Part shown: in pieces, positions 1 through 6,656 of the stretch
Position numbering within the stretch: position 1 is the stretch's first letter
Layout: each line of letters opens with the position of its first letter
Source: Spirochaetae bacterium HGW-Spirochaetae-7
Lineage (GTDB): Bacteria > Spirochaetota > Spirochaetia > Treponematales > UBA12059
Reading direction: 5' to 3'
NCBI GenBank assembly: GCA_002839245.1
Contig: PGXR01000179.1
Coordinates: 1 to 11,339, forward strand
DNA length: 11,339 nt
The notes under the pieces: generated by a model
Seen by the model: the letters and a program-made list of their open reading frames with translations, nothing else
Databases searched by the model: none
What the model was told of the DNA's origin: nothing
Position numbers and translations under genes: made by a program

Positions 1-632
1 CGGTCGGCTCCCGCCGGGAGGCCCGCCGTAGGGACGGACCCCAGGTCCATGATACCCAGGAGCGCGTGGAAATCGGGCATCGAGAAACGGAGCTTCATGA
101 AAAAGCGGTCTATCTGGGCCTCCGGCAGGGGATAGGTACCCTCCAGTTCGATGGGGTTCTGCGTCGCGATGACGAAAAAAGGATCGGGCAGCGGATGGAC
201 CTCTCCCAGGAAGGTGACGTGCTTCTCCTCCATCGCCTCGAGGAAAGCCGACTGGGTCTTGGGCGTGGCGCGGTTTATCTCGTCGCCGAGCACGACGTTG
301 GAGAATATCGGGCCGCGGTAAAAGCGGAACGACCTGCCTCCCGGCCCGTCCTCGAGGAGGTTGGAGCCGATGATGTCGAGCGGCATCAGGTCCGGGGTGA
401 ACTGGACGCGGCTGAAGCCGAGGCCGAAGAACTCCGCCCAGGTCTTCGCGAGCGTCGTCTTGCCCAGTCCCGGCGCGCCTTCGAGGAGGACGTTGCCGCC
501 CGCCAGGAAGGCGATGAAAAGGCGTTCGAGGAGGCCGGGGCAACCGAGCACGCGGGTACCCACGAAGGCCGTGTAGTCGTCGTACAGTTCCTTGATCGAT
601 GCGAGCGATCGTTCAAATTCGTCTGCTTGCAT
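1..632 (-). CDS. MoxR-family AAA+ ATPase, N-terminal part (runs off left edge)
   Basis: Only the first 210 codons are present; MoxR proteins are usually 310-350 residues, so the lid domain lies outside the window. Seen in the translation: Walker A GAPGLGKT at residues 52-59, Walker B/MoxR signature around 113-121 (VVLGDEINR, followed by a TPKTQSAFLEAMEE-type stretch), sensor-1 ATQNP at 156-160, and the family-typical LEGTYPLPEAQIDRF at 163-177. This family is known to act as a chaperone-like ATPase that remodels or activates partner proteins carrying VWA domains; the VWA protein at the head of the same operon is the obvious partner (inference). The ATG at 632 has a GGAG Shine-Dalgarno five bases upstream and overlaps the preceding gene by 20 nt, suggesting translational coupling. 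It is the last visible gene of the operon, whereas MoxR is often first. Family assignment is very secure; the substrate is not. Confidence 0.96.
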   Translation of the reverse strand, partial: MQADEFERSLASIKELYDDYTAFVGTRVLGCPGLLERLFIAFLAGGNVLLEGAPGLGKTTLAKTWAEFFGLGFSRVQFTPDLMPLDIIGSNLLEDGPGGRSFRFYRGPIFSNVVLGDEINRATPKTQSAFLEAMEEKHVTFLGEVHPLPDPFFVIATQNPIELEGTYPLPEAQIDRFFMKLRFSMPDFHALLGIMDLGSVPTAGLPAGAD

Positions 633-1239
633 GGAGGCTCCAATATCCCGAGCGTAATGCCGTCGCTGCGACGAGCGCGGTGAGTGCTGCCATATTGAGC
701 GCCGTGCCGACTACCGGCAGGGCGGGAAAAGGTGCGAGCGCGGCGACCAGGTTGAAGCCGGCGTGCCAGGTCCATGCCGCGACGAACGAGACGGCGACGA
801 CGACCGCGCGGCGAGCCTTCCCCCCGGGCGGCCATCCGTCGCGGAGCGGCAACGCCGTGCTCAGGGCGAACAGCGCGGCCGCCCCGGCGTGTATCGGCAC
901 GGCGTATCCGAGGCGCCAGTAGGCGTCGAGCGTCGGAAAGACGGCGACATAGCTGGCGTTCTCGAGCGCGGCGACGATGCACGAAGCTGCGATACCGAGG
1001 CTCGCCATTCCCGGCTCCAGGCCCAGCCGCCGCAGCCAGAAGGCTACGGCCAGCGCGAGGCCAAGCCGCGCGGCTTCCTCGATGCCGGCGTTCGCGGCAA
1101 GAGATAACCACTCCGGCGCCGCCGCCAGCGCGGGCCGCGCGGCTCCCGCGATCACGCGCATCGCCAGGTACAGCGTCGCGCCGGCAAGAATGGCCGCCGC
1201 GAAGGAAACGGCGTTCCCGAGCCTGGTCGTGGCTTTCAC
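613..1239 (-). CDS. PrsW-like intramembrane metalloprotease candidate
   Basis: A 208-residue, strongly hydrophobic protein with about six predicted membrane spans. Scattered residues match the layout of the PrsW/CPBP-type membrane protease group: an EE pair at residues 54-55, E-N-x-x-Y at 93-97 (ENASY), an intramembrane His at 117 after a Pro, and H-x-x-x-N at 159-163 (HAGFN). In that group the glutamates and histidines are thought to bind the catalytic metal. The protein would cleave a membrane or anti-sigma substrate, but nothing here identifies it. The start is GTG, with GAGG seven bases upstream, in a GTGA overlap with the stop of the upstream gene; the 3' end overlaps moxR. The motif spacing is suggestive, not diagnostic, and a non-proteolytic membrane protein remains possible. 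Confidence 0.62.
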   Translation of the reverse strand: MKATTRLGNAVSFAAAILAGATLYLAMRVIAGAARPALAAAPEWLSLAANAGIEEAARLGLALAVAFWLRRLGLEPGMASLGIAASCIVAALENASYVAVFPTLDAYWRLGYAVPIHAGAAALFALSTALPLRDGWPPGGKARRAVVVAVSFVAAWTWHAGFNLVAALAPFPALPVVGTALNMAALTALVAATALRSGYWSLHASRRI

Positions 1240-2393
1240 GGGCTTGCCTCGCTGCCGAAGGCGTCCATCCAGACTTGCATAGCCAGTGCAAGGCCAGGAT
1301 CGACCGGTCGCTCGAGGGCCACCCTGGCGTCGAACGAGGCATAGTACTCGGCGATTGCCTCCGACACCACCTCCGCCGATGGCTTTGATCCGAGCGTAGT
1401 CTCTGTTCCCGAGGTTTCAGCCAGTTGCCGTTCGAACCGAGCCCGGTAATCGACGAGAGGGCTTTCGTCTATCGCCCTTCCCGTGCCTTCCCATCCAGGA
1501 ACCTGGGCTTTTCCCGACGCATCCCTTCCTGCGGACCTGTCTGCGCCGTCTGCAGGTCGAACCTCGGCCCCTTCGGCGGACATGCCAGTGCCTTTGGCCG
1601 TCTGACGCTTTTCTTCGCCGGGCATTGCCTCTTCGAAGCGGCGGACTCCTGGAGGCACGGCGGCCGAACCCTCTTCCTCGGCATCCCCTCCGGCGGCATT
1701 GCCGAAATCGGGCTGGGCGAGCGGATCCCCGTCCTCCGTCCCTGCGCCTGCGTAGCGCCTGTCGCCGGGCAAGCCCGGTTCGACATTGTCGGGCACTGCG
1801 CGTTCCTCCGCCACGATACCCGGATAGTGACCGGCGGTCGGCCCGGAACGATTGAAGGCCAGGTCGAGGACGGCCTTGTCCGGCCACGAAAGCGAAACGC
1901 CGTAGCCCGAACGCAATGACAGCGCCTGGGCCGAGACGAAGACAACCAGGCCTGCCAGCGCGATGGCCTTTACCGCGATGCGCGCCGCCTTGCCGGGGGC
2001 GGGTCTGCCGAATCCCGCCAGCGCCGCTATCGACAGCGCTTCGAAGGCGCGTTTTTCAAGCATCTGCCCCGCAGGGCCGCCATGATAGTCTAGCCACGAT
2101 TCAATGGCGGCCTCACGGTCGGCGTGCCTGACTGCTTCAAGTCCAGCCGAAGCGGGCAGTGGAGCGGCGAGGAAGGCAGGCAACGCGCTTATAGCCGCCA
2201 TGACGACGACGGTGAAACCTCGGGCCGAGAGGCCTATGACGGAGGCATCGGGCAGGGCCACGGCGAGGAGGAGCGCGAGGCTCCATGCGAGGAAAGCCGT
2301 CACTGCCCAGGCGACGAGCCTGAAGCCGAGCCTTTTGCCCAGGTCGGCTCGCGCCAGCCTGGCCAGCATCCTGTCGGCGTCGCTGCCTGTCAC
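1236..2393 (-). CDS. Uncharacterised membrane protein with acidic low-complexity linker
   Basis: The product is 385 residues. I do not recognise a named family. Visible layout: a short basic N-terminus, two membrane spans near residues 27-48 and 58-79, a cytoplasmic or periplasmic loop rich in charged residues (about 85-130), a third span near 137-158, then a Gly/Ala/Glu/Asp-rich segment from about 190 to 310 that looks disordered, and an ordered, Glu/Ala-rich helical C-terminus (about 312-381, beginning SPLVDYRARF). The start is taken as GTG because it forms a GTGA overlap with the preceding stop and has GGAGG six bases upstream; the first ATG is 24 nt further in. Membrane proteins with long variable linkers are common companions of MoxR/VWA pairs, so an assembly or scaffold role in that complex is a reasonable but unproven inference. 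Confidence 0.8.
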   Translation of the reverse strand: MTGSDADRMLARLARADLGKRLGFRLVAWAVTAFLAWSLALLLAVALPDASVIGLSARGFTVVVMAAISALPAFLAAPLPASAGLEAVRHADREAAIESWLDYHGGPAGQMLEKRAFEALSIAALAGFGRPAPGKAARIAVKAIALAGLVVFVSAQALSLRSGYGVSLSWPDKAVLDLAFNRSGPTAGHYPGIVAEERAVPDNVEPGLPGDRRYAGAGTEDGDPLAQPDFGNAAGGDAEEEGSAAVPPGVRRFEEAMPGEEKRQTAKGTGMSAEGAEVRPADGADRSAGRDASGKAQVPGWEGTGRAIDESPLVDYRARFERQLAETSGTETTLGSKPSAEVVSEAIAEYYASFDARVALERPVDPGLALAMQVWMDAFGSEASP

Positions 2394-2845
2394 GGCTGCC
2401 TCCGTGCGCGTATGTAAAGCGCGCTCGCCGCCACCAGCAGGGAGACGGCGATGCCGGCAAGCGGGTCGGCGATCGTCGTGGCTACAACGCCCGGCGCCGC
2501 CCCGAAGGCAACGGCCGTCACGAAACCGTTGCGCGGCGCGGCGTGGCGGACGGCCACAGCGGCGACCGCGCACGAGAACAGGGCGGCCAGGCTCAAGGCG
2601 GCGGGGCGCGATCCGAATGCCGCCACGGCGTACGCGGAGAACGGCAGCGCCGAACATAGCGCCGCCGCGAATCCCGCGGAATCCAGAGCGGCCATTCCGG
2701 CGACGGCGATGGCCCACGCCAGAGGAATGGCCCCGGCAACCAGCGGACTGATGCCCGAGTCCAAGCCGGAGGGAAGGGCGATGGCCACGGCGAGCAGCGG
2801 CGCCGCGACGAAGGCCGCGGCCAGCGAGCCAAACCGCCTAGTCAT
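2390..2845 (-). CDS. Small multi-pass membrane protein of unknown function
   Basis: The product is 151 residues, almost entirely hydrophobic and alanine-rich, with five or six likely membrane spans (near residues 7-24, 33-52, 58-77, 81-100, 108-125 and 127-146). It has basic ends (MTRR at the start, RARRQP at the end), which suggests both termini face the cytoplasm. No catalytic motif is visible and I cannot name a family. The ATG lies inside the last codons of the upstream gene (an 8-nt overlap ATGACTAG), without a clear Shine-Dalgarno, so translation probably depends on ribosomes terminating the upstream frame. Its 3' end overlaps the next gene by 4 nt. Its position between two membrane proteins of the MoxR/VWA operon suggests it belongs to the same envelope complex. 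Confidence 0.75.
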   Translation of the reverse strand: MTRRFGSLAAAFVAAPLLAVAIALPSGLDSGISPLVAGAIPLAWAIAVAGMAALDSAGFAAALCSALPFSAYAVAAFGSRPAALSLAALFSCAVAAVAVRHAAPRNGFVTAVAFGAAPGVVATTIADPLAGIAVSLLVAASALYIRARRQP

Positions 2846-3809
2846 CCAGTGCCCACGCCATGGCGAGACGGGAAGGGGCCAGCGCCGCCCGGCCGTCCGG
2901 GGCGACCACGACGAGCGGAACCTTTGCGAAGCGTATCATACTGTAGCCGGAAAAAGCCGAGACCGGTACGGCGGCGGCAAGCGGGGAACGGACGGCGACG
3001 AAGTACAACCCCTCCGCTTCTCCCCAGGAAACCGCGCGCCACGTACCATGGTCCGCGACATTCATCGGCCAGACCGGTCCCGGCGTTCCGGCTTCCGGGC
3101 TGGTGGCAGGCACGCCAGCACTGTACAGCTCGGCCGGGCCGGTGCCTAGAAAATACGCGAACCCGGCGACGGCGACTACCGCGCAACCGACGACGACCAC
3201 CCACTTCCTCCGGCCTCCGGCGGCCAGCCACGGAGCGGACGCGATCACGACCACCGCCCAACCCGCAAGCAACACGAGCGGCGCTGCGTGCCTGCCTGGC
3301 ATGAACAGCTCGGCCAGCGCGACGCGGGCGACCGACTCGGGCAAGGCCTCGCTCGCACTGACCAGCTCGGCCGCGGCGATGGAAGGCCTGGGCTCGCCGA
3401 ACGGCGTCTGCCTGAACGGGAATCCAAGCCGCGAAAGCATGGCCGCGTCCGGCCTCGTCGCCCTCATGTGTACCGTCGAACCGACAGCAAGCCCGTCGCC
3501 GTCGAAGCCATCGAACGCCAACGACACGAGATCCGGAGAACAGTACCAGGTAGCCACGAGCTCGTCGGTCCAGCCCGCCCTGGTTTCGAACAGCAAGACG
3601 CGCTCCCCGTCGAGATTCGTTCCGTAGAGCCTCGCCAGCCCGGAAATTCCGTTCCGTGCCGATATTCTTGCCTCGTTGAACGAGTATGGCTCGGGTACGC
3701 CGATGTCGATTATGACGGTCCTCGTCGTCCCGACGCCCTGGCCGGCCACGGTGACCGGCAGGGCCAGTGCCAGGGATACAAGCAGGGAGAACGCGGCAGG
3801 CAGGCTCAT
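2838..3809 (-). CDS. Exported membrane protein with periplasmic domain, MoxR/VWA operon
   Basis: The product is 323 residues. It starts with a probable signal sequence or anchor (hydrophobic residues 5-22, with VAGQG near the likely cleavage point), followed by a domain of about 150 residues with alternating hydrophobic residues that looks beta-rich. Two adjacent membrane spans lie near 176-197 and 203-222, and a C-terminal domain of about 100 residues follows. This order recalls the BatD-like or other accessory membrane proteins encoded beside VWA proteins, but sequence similarity to any of them is not evident by eye. The reading frame is open far upstream into the VWA gene; the ATG chosen forms an ATGA overlap with the VWA stop and has GAGG eight bases ahead, so the longer frame is rejected. 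The function is unknown; a periplasmic partner of the upstream VWA protein is the likeliest role. Confidence 0.8.
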   Translation of the reverse strand: MSLPAAFSLLVSLALALPVTVAGQGVGTTRTVIIDIGVPEPYSFNEARISARNGISGLARLYGTNLDGERVLLFETRAGWTDELVATWYCSPDLVSLAFDGFDGDGLAVGSTVHMRATRPDAAMLSRLGFPFRQTPFGEPRPSIAAAELVSASEALPESVARVALAELFMPGRHAAPLVLLAGWAVVVIASAPWLAAGGRRKWVVVVGCAVVAVAGFAYFLGTGPAELYSAGVPATSPEAGTPGPVWPMNVADHGTWRAVSWGEAEGLYFVAVRSPLAAAVPVSAFSGYSMIRFAKVPLVVVAPDGRAALAPSRLAMAWALDD

Positions 3810-5936
3810 CGTTTCATCCTCAACAGGAGCGTCGAGCACAGTGAAAAGGCGAAAAAAGCCACGAGCCAGGCTGTCTTGCCCCGCGGCATCGCCCAGAACG
3901 GCGGCCTGTACGCCGCAGCCGCCCTGCCTGAGTCGCTCGGTATGCCCGACAGCCCGGGATTGGAATGGATCGCGAATCGAGCCACCGTCCGGCCCCTGTC
4001 CTCGACCAGCGCCGTATACCTGCCTTCGGGCAGCGCGCCGAAAGCGGCATGGTACCAGAGAGGAGCGGTCCTTTCGAACGGCTCGTCGAACAGGATCCTT
4101 CCCGAGTCGTCCGCGAGCAACGCTCGCGGTTCTACGAGCCAGTCGCCGCGTATCGATACCGACGGGCCGTCTGCCGTCTCGGTCAGGGTAGCCTGGGGAG
4201 GCCGTTCGGAAAACAGCCCGTCGACCAGGCTCCCAAGGATGGTCAGCGTCGCGGGACGAGCCAGGAAGTCGGCACCCCAGCGGCCGTGGATGTCGCTCGC
4301 GTACACGAGGACTGACCTGGCGCCTTCCCGCCTCGTGGCGAGCAGCGGGTCCCCGGCCCGGCTCGAGAACCACGCGATGGCGTCGGGCTTGGGGCCGAGC
4401 CTGGCCATGGCGTCGACGAATCCGGCCGGGGCGCCCGCCACGTCGACGACATCCGTCCGTCCTTCGGCAAAGACGGCCCGCGAAATGTTTTTCCTGTCTT
4501 CTATGATGAGCGACGGCACCTCGGAGGCGTCACGCACCCGGTAGAAGCGCCCGCCGGACCCGGCGGATATCCTCGTCAGGAGTGCCTTGTCGTACTCGGA
4601 GCCGACCGCCATGGCGGAGATCGATATGCCCGAGGCAAGGGCCCTGGCAGCCAGCACGTCGAAGTCGGCCGGGGCGCTTATGCCGTCGGAGACGACGACG
4701 ATGTGCTTTTCCGGCAGGCCCGACGACTCGAGCGCCGCTATGCACATGGCGAGAGCCGGATACAGCTTCGTGCCGCCGCCCGCGCGCAGCGGTGCGAGGG
4801 AGCGCCTGGCGTCCAGGTCCGCGACGGGAGCGGGCGGGTATAGCCAGCGCGCTTCCTCGTCGAAGAGGAGGAGTCCCGCCACGTCGCTCGGCTTGAGGTT
4901 GCCCACCAGTTCGAGTCCCACCGCCTTGGCGAGCGACAGCTTGTCGCCGAACATCGAACCCGAGACGTCCAGGGCCACGGCCATCGCGACGTCGGGCAGC
5001 CTCGAGGCGGAGCGTGGCGACAGCTCGACCGGCAGGATGCGCTCCAGCTCAGGCGCGTCGCCGGGCCTGCCAATATCGGGGGAATCTACGACGACGAGGA
5101 GGCTTCCGGAGCCGCGCTCGACGTACCCGGCGAGCGCGGCGGCGGTGCGGCTGCCGATTTCCGGGAGTACCGGGCCGTCGAGGACGACGAGTTCGTAGTC
5201 GTAGAGGCCGGCCGTACCGAGTTCGGCATAGCCTATCCGCCGGACGGGCAGCAAGGCCTCGATGACGGTCCTTGCGCCAGGGCGGTCGCTTGCCATCAGC
5301 GTCCGGGGCCTGTCGATGCCCGCGGCCTCGACGACGAAGCCAGCATTCCTGGAACGTCCTGCCGGGCCGGCCTCGATCTCGACGAGGGAGCCCCCCCGCG
5401 ATGACGTTCCTGCGCCCCCGTCGGCCGGCTCCACCGGTACGGACACCCTCCTGTCGGCGGGCGCCGCGCCGACCGTCGACCGATACGCGTACCGGTCCGG
5501 CCGCCGCCCGTTCGTCGAGGAGAATGGTGAGCACGGCGGGTTGGCCGCCCTGGCCAAGCGTCATCGAATACGCGGCGACCGGTCCGCTCGGGGCTTCGCC
5601 GGTATCAGCGCCGAATATGACAGGCCTGCCGGTGCGCTTCCAGTGCTCCCTTGCCGCAAAGACGTCGGCAACGCTCGGCGCACCACCAAGAACGATGCGC
5701 GTCGACGAGAACGGCGCGGCGGCAGCGGCGCGATAGGCCTGTTCTGTGGAGCCATCCCCGGCGGCGTATGTCCTGGTCGGGACGAGGTATCGGGGAATCG
5801 GCAGGGGCAGCCGGAGCGCGAAAGCGACCAGGCAGGCAAGCGGCATCGACAGGACGGCGAGACGCAGGACTATACCAGGCCGTCCGCCCGGCCTGGTATA
5901 GGTTCTGTTGCCTGATTCGCCCTTGTGGATCGCCAT
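3806..5936 (-). CDS. Membrane-anchored VWA-domain protein (frameshifted), BatA-like
   Basis: Head gene of the operon. Read as one frame plus a +1 shift near 5450-5475 it gives about 709 residues (2131 nt is 3x710 plus one base). In composite numbering: N-terminal membrane span about 22-43; periplasmic region; a segment at about 237-316 resembling a glutamine-amidotransferase-like fold (YELVVLDGP, then GSLLVVVDSPDIG); a VWA domain starting about 315 with a complete MIDAS site (D-x-S-G-S at 323-327, Thr about 389 in GGGTKLYPAL, Asp about 417 in VVSDGIS); beta-rich C-terminal region; final membrane span about 688-705 with an RMKR tail. VWA MIDAS domains bind metal and protein ligands, and those next to MoxR are known or presumed ATPase clients. 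The large middle part would be extracytoplasmic. The interruption may be a sequencing error, a true mutation or a programmed shift; the downstream frame still looks under coding constraint. Confidence 0.85.
5450..5475 (-). other. Apparent +1 frameshift inside the VWA gene
   Basis: On the minus strand the frame opened by the ATG at 5936 gives protein-like sequence down to VRVSVDG (glycine at 5474-5472) and then turns into Arg/Gly-rich shadow. The frame ending at 3806 becomes protein-like from RRVSVPVEP (5452 downward), while its own upstream part is shadow. One base must be skipped between these points. The stretch is GC-rich (GGCGCGGCGCCCGCC), which favours sequencing or assembly error, but no homopolymer longer than three bases lies in it. 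Confidence 0.75.
5870..5901. repeat. Perfect 13-bp inverted repeat with 6-nt loop
   Basis: CTATACCAGGCCG at 5870-5882 is matched exactly by CGGCCTGGTATAG at 5889-5901, separated by TCCGCC. In the minus-strand mRNA the hairpin begins 36 nt after the VWA start codon, within codons 12-23 just before the first membrane span. Neither flank has a T-tract, so it is not an intrinsic terminator. It could be a DNA operator, an mRNA structure affecting early translation, or a remnant of a repeat element. I saw no second copy in the window. Confidence 0.85.
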
Positions 5937-5946
5937 GGTTCGGACT

Positions 5947-5975
5947 ATTCTAGTACTCTATCGACGTGCGGACAA
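5947..5975 (-). promoter_or_regulatory. Candidate sigma70 promoter for the VWA-MoxR operon
   Basis: On the minus strand TTGTCC (5975-5970; 4/6 to TTGACA) and TAGAAT (5952-5947; 5/6 to TATAAT) are separated by exactly 17 bases. The expected start is an A at about 5940 or 5939, only three or four bases before the ATG at 5936, and no Shine-Dalgarno is present. The mRNA would be nearly leaderless. Confidence 0.6.
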
Positions 5976-6017
5976 GAAAAACCGCGCTGAGCCATCCCGA
6001 GTCAAAGGATCTTTCCG

Positions 6018-6485
6018 ATGAATAGCACCGCCGTCCAGCCATTTTTCGATGCCGCCTCAGCGGTATTCTCGCAGATGTTCGGCATCGAGGCCAAGGCAGG
6101 CGCGGCGCGCTCGCTGGAAGGATCGGAGGACCACCTCTGGGAGATTTCCGGCATCCTGGGCATCGCGGGCTCCTGCCAGGGAGTCGTGGCGTTGCGCTTC
6201 CCGCTCAAGCTCGTGGACGAACTGCTCAGGGCATCCGGCGTCGAAACAAGCGGCGAGCTGGACCGCCTCGCGACAGCCTCGGGCCTCGTCGCCGAGATGA
6301 CCAACATCGTTTCAGGCAACGCCATAGGCTCGTACGCCGGCATGAGCCTCGACATATCGCCGCCAGTGGTCATCAAGGGAAAGAACCATCAAATCAGCTG
6401 GCCCAAGATCGCCCCCGTCATCGCGACGGCATACGAGACGGCTCTCGGGCCCTTCGAGCTGGCCGTCTGCTTCAACGGCCACTGA
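6018..6485 (+). CDS. cheX: CheX-type CheY-P phosphatase
   Basis: The product is 155 residues, the normal CheX length. CheX is a cytoplasmic chemotaxis protein that dephosphorylates CheY-P through an E-x-x-N motif; here that motif is E93-M-T-N96, in the expected context (GLVAEMTNIVSGNA), with the family's Asn-Ala five residues later. The N-terminal half has the typical alpha/beta pattern (WEISGILGIAGSCQGVVALRF), and the C-terminal strand FELAVCF closes the fold. Dimeric CheX is best known from spirochaetes and Thermotoga, which supports the taxonomic guess. The ATG has AAGGA eight bases upstream. It is divergent from the VWA operon, shares an 81-bp intergenic region with it, and stands alone: the his promoter begins 12 bases after its stop. 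I could not find a convincing promoter for it. Divergent CheX/CheC-like single-domain proteins can have roles other than motility, so the exact signalling partner is open. Confidence 0.85.
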   Translation: MNSTAVQPFFDAASAVFSQMFGIEAKAGAARSLEGSEDHLWEISGILGIAGSCQGVVALRFPLKLVDELLRASGVETSGELDRLATASGLVAEMTNIVSGNAIGSYAGMSLDISPPVVIKGKNHQISWPKIAPVIATAYETALGPFELAVCFNGH

Positions 6486-6497
6486 GCGGCCGGGCAC

Positions 6498-6524
6498 TTG
6501 ACGAAACGTACCGTCCGGTATACT
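6498..6524 (+). promoter_or_regulatory. Candidate sigma70 promoter for the his operon
   Basis: TTGACG (6498-6503; 5/6 to the -35 consensus) and TATACT (6519-6524; 5/6 to the -10) are separated by 15 bases, short but workable. Transcription would begin at about 6530-6534, which is at or immediately before the leader-peptide ATG at 6534. The promoter lies 12 bases after the cheX stop. Confidence 0.65.
6509..6520. promoter_or_regulatory. Small dyad overlapping the his promoter
   Basis: TACCG-TC-CGGTA is a perfect 5-bp dyad in the -35/-10 spacer that reaches into the first bases of the -10 element. A wider GAAAC (6503-6507) / GTTTC (6525-6529) pair flanks it but is off-centre by 1.5 bases. It might be an operator, or chance given the short arms. 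Confidence 0.3.
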
Positions 6525-6533
6525 GTTTCTCCG

Positions 6534-6617
6534 ATGAGTAACATCGTTTCGAAGCAGCAGAACCATCTCCATCATCACGGCCATACCAACGCGGTCGCGA
6601 TGATCGTCATACCCTAG
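6534..6617 (+). CDS. hisL: Histidine operon leader peptide
   Basis: A 27-residue reading frame ending in TAG, too short for routine gene calling. Residues 11-17 read HLHHHGH, so five of seven consecutive codons are His (CAT/CAC at 6564, 6570, 6573, 6576 and 6582). It lies between a promoter and an intrinsic terminator, directly upstream of hisG, which is the classical arrangement of transcription attenuation: when charged tRNA-His is scarce, the ribosome stalls at these codons and an alternative RNA fold prevents termination. The sequence is unlike the seven-His run of enteric HisL. There is no Shine-Dalgarno, and the predicted transcription start is within about four bases of the ATG, so initiation is probably leaderless. 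A metal-binding micropeptide is an alternative, but the neighbouring terminator and his genes make it unlikely. Confidence 0.88.
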   Translation: MSNIVSKQQNHLHHHGHTNAVAMIVIP

Positions 6618-6656
6618 GTTCCCGACGGGAACCGAACGGAACGATACGCCGGCCGC
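6591..6656 (+). promoter_or_regulatory. Candidate antiterminator helix of the his attenuator
   Basis: GCGGTCGCG (6591-6599, just past the His codons) can pair with CGCCGGCCGC (6647-6656, the 5' arm of the terminator plus two loop bases): nine pairs including one G-U, with C6649 bulged. This would sequester the terminator arm when a ribosome is stalled at the His codons. A competing nine-pair helix, ATCGTTTCG (6543-6551) with CGGAACGAT (6637-6645), crosses it and abuts the terminator, so it could play the role of the protective 1:2 structure. These pairings were found by eye, with no energy calculation. Confidence 0.5.
6617..6633 (+). other. Mid-leader hairpin
   Basis: GGTTCCC (6617-6623) pairs exactly with GGGAACC (6627-6633) around a GAC loop. 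It starts at the last base of the leader stop codon and would sit inside the loop closed by the antiterminator helix. A polymerase pause or spacer structure is plausible. Confidence 0.6.

Noticed and set aside
3288..4544. A 418-codon plus-strand frame opposite the VWA gene
   Set aside because: It is antisense to a gene with recognisable VWA motifs, has low-complexity Arg/Ser/Ala composition and no family motifs; an open shadow of GC-rich DNA.
5391..5397. The C7 homopolymer as the site of the VWA frameshift
   Set aside because: The protein-like downstream frame already begins about 55 bases earlier on the minus strand (RRVSVPVEP), so the shift must lie before this run is reached.
6532..6546. 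Hairpin CGATG/CATCG enclosing the leader start codon
   Set aside because: Only five pairs, and the predicted transcript would begin inside its 5' arm, so it probably cannot form.
6564..6584. His-rich micropeptide as a metal-binding protein
   Set aside because: Possible in principle, but its position between a promoter and a terminator directly before hisG is fully explained by attenuation.
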